Positions 13,862-14,056 of a stretch of 14,056 nucleotides of DNA are shown here, one piece after another. The position numbers and the translations under genes are program-made. Position 1 is the stretch's first letter. Each line of letters begins with the position of its first letter. Source of the stretch: Deltaproteobacteria bacterium RBG_13_61_14 (lineage in GTDB: Bacteria; RBG-13-61-14); NCBI GenBank assembly GCA_001797815.1, contig MGQK01000049.1:10891-24946 (forward strand), given 5' to 3'. The notes under the pieces were generated by a model. The model did not search any database, was not told where the DNA came from, and saw only the letters and a list, made by a program, of their open reading frames with translations.

Positions 13862-14027
13862 CACTAACGAAGTCAGCCAGAACCTTAACCAGGCCCTCAC
13901 GCCCTGTCCAAGAAAAGGGCAGAAAAGAGCACGGCAATGGAGAGGCCGCCGTCTCTAAATCAGGATCCCAGGATCCGCGACCAATCAAGCCGCATCATGG
14001 CCCAAAGAACAAAGTGCGGCTTTTTTT
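13862..14027 (+). ncRNA. Candidate structured small RNA or riboswitch-like leader, family not recognised
   Basis: From the predicted start at about 13862 to the T-run at 14027 is roughly 165 nt. A GCCCT/AGGGC hairpin (13901-13905 with 13916-13920) is nested in a stem formed by GGCCCTC (13892-13898) and GAGAGGCC (13940-13947). That outer stem competes with another: GAG-C-ACGGC (13927-13935) with GCCGT-CTC (13948-13955). A tandem CAGGATCC occurs at 13961-13976. The transcript ends in an intrinsic terminator. I do not recognise 6S, tmRNA, SRP RNA, RNase P or a known riboswitch consensus. An open frame from ATG 13937 runs to the window edge with no stop (40 codons), so a leader preceding a gene beyond the window is possible. 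Confidence 0.55.
13987..14027 (+). terminator. Intrinsic terminator with possible pseudoknot
   Basis: AAGCCGCA (13987-13994) pairs with TGCGGCTT (14015-14022), followed by more T residues to 14027. The 20-base loop contains GCCCAAA (14000-14006), which is complementary to TTTGGGC (14025-14031) just beyond the T-run. That can form a pseudoknot or a competing anti-terminator-like stem. Confidence 0.65.
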
Positions 14028-14056
14028 GGGCTGAAAATTTTTGCGGAAGATATCGG

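Noticed and set aside
13674-13988. 104-codon minus-strand frame
   Set aside because: Runs across the sRNA promoter and part of its body; no domain, no clear ribosome-binding site, and a composition typical of a random frame.
13937-14056. 40-codon plus-strand frame from ATG 13937, open to the window edge
   Set aside because: It passes through the terminator stem and T-run and has no good ribosome-binding site; 40 open codons arise easily by chance. It could still be a short leader or the 5' end of a gene beyond the window.

Overview
The window is 14 kb of a GC-rich bacterial chromosome. It carries ordinary housekeeping and accessory genes, and unusually many small dispersed repeats lie between, and in places inside, the genes. 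I see no phage, integrase, transposase, CRISPR array, tRNA or rRNA. The mix (fused ECF-type ATPase, cyclase-family hydrolase, DUF1571 protein, zinc-ribbon response regulator, palindromic intergenic repeats) suggests an uncultured environmental bacterium, perhaps Desulfobacterota or a similar deep lineage. No marker gene fixes the phylum, so this is only a guess.

Layout, left to right. 1-1268 (minus): a fused double ATPase of an energy-coupling-factor transporter, running off the left edge, with a dispersed palindrome inserted in frame in its linker. 1307-1402: a large inverted repeat. 1418-2194 (minus): a metal-dependent cyclase/formamidase-family hydrolase. 2271-5777 (minus): a three-gene unit transcribed as secreted TPR protein, then secreted glycerophosphodiester phosphodiesterase, then a 7-TM membrane protein. 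The last is much more AT-rich than everything around it. 5811-6005: a nest of four repeat types. 6006-6932 (minus): a diacylglycerol-kinase-family lipid kinase. 6933-7238: the divergent control region, with repeats and two candidate near-leaderless promoters. 7239-9305 (plus): a RumA/RlmD-type RNA m5U methyltransferase overlapping, through its ribosome-binding site, a DhlA-like haloalkane dehalogenase. 9414-10634 (plus): an exported DUF1571 protein, convergent with cutA (10676-11023, minus). 11054-11091: a DnaA-box cluster upstream of cutA. 11092-12702 (minus): a GT-C membrane glycosyltransferase. 12822-13562 (minus): a zinc-ribbon/receiver response regulator with an extended -10 promoter. 13605-14056: non-coding, with a near-consensus sigma70 promoter, about 165 nt of structured sequence and an intrinsic terminator, so probably a small RNA or riboswitch-like leader.

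There is little evidence that the genes form one pathway. The clearest functional pairs are the phosphodiesterase with its TPR and membrane neighbours (cell-envelope work) and the translationally coupled methyltransferase and dehalogenase. The items most worth a second look are the terminal RNA, the 12-bp-periodic DnaA boxes, the repeat that has become protein-coding, and the promoters assembled from repeat units.
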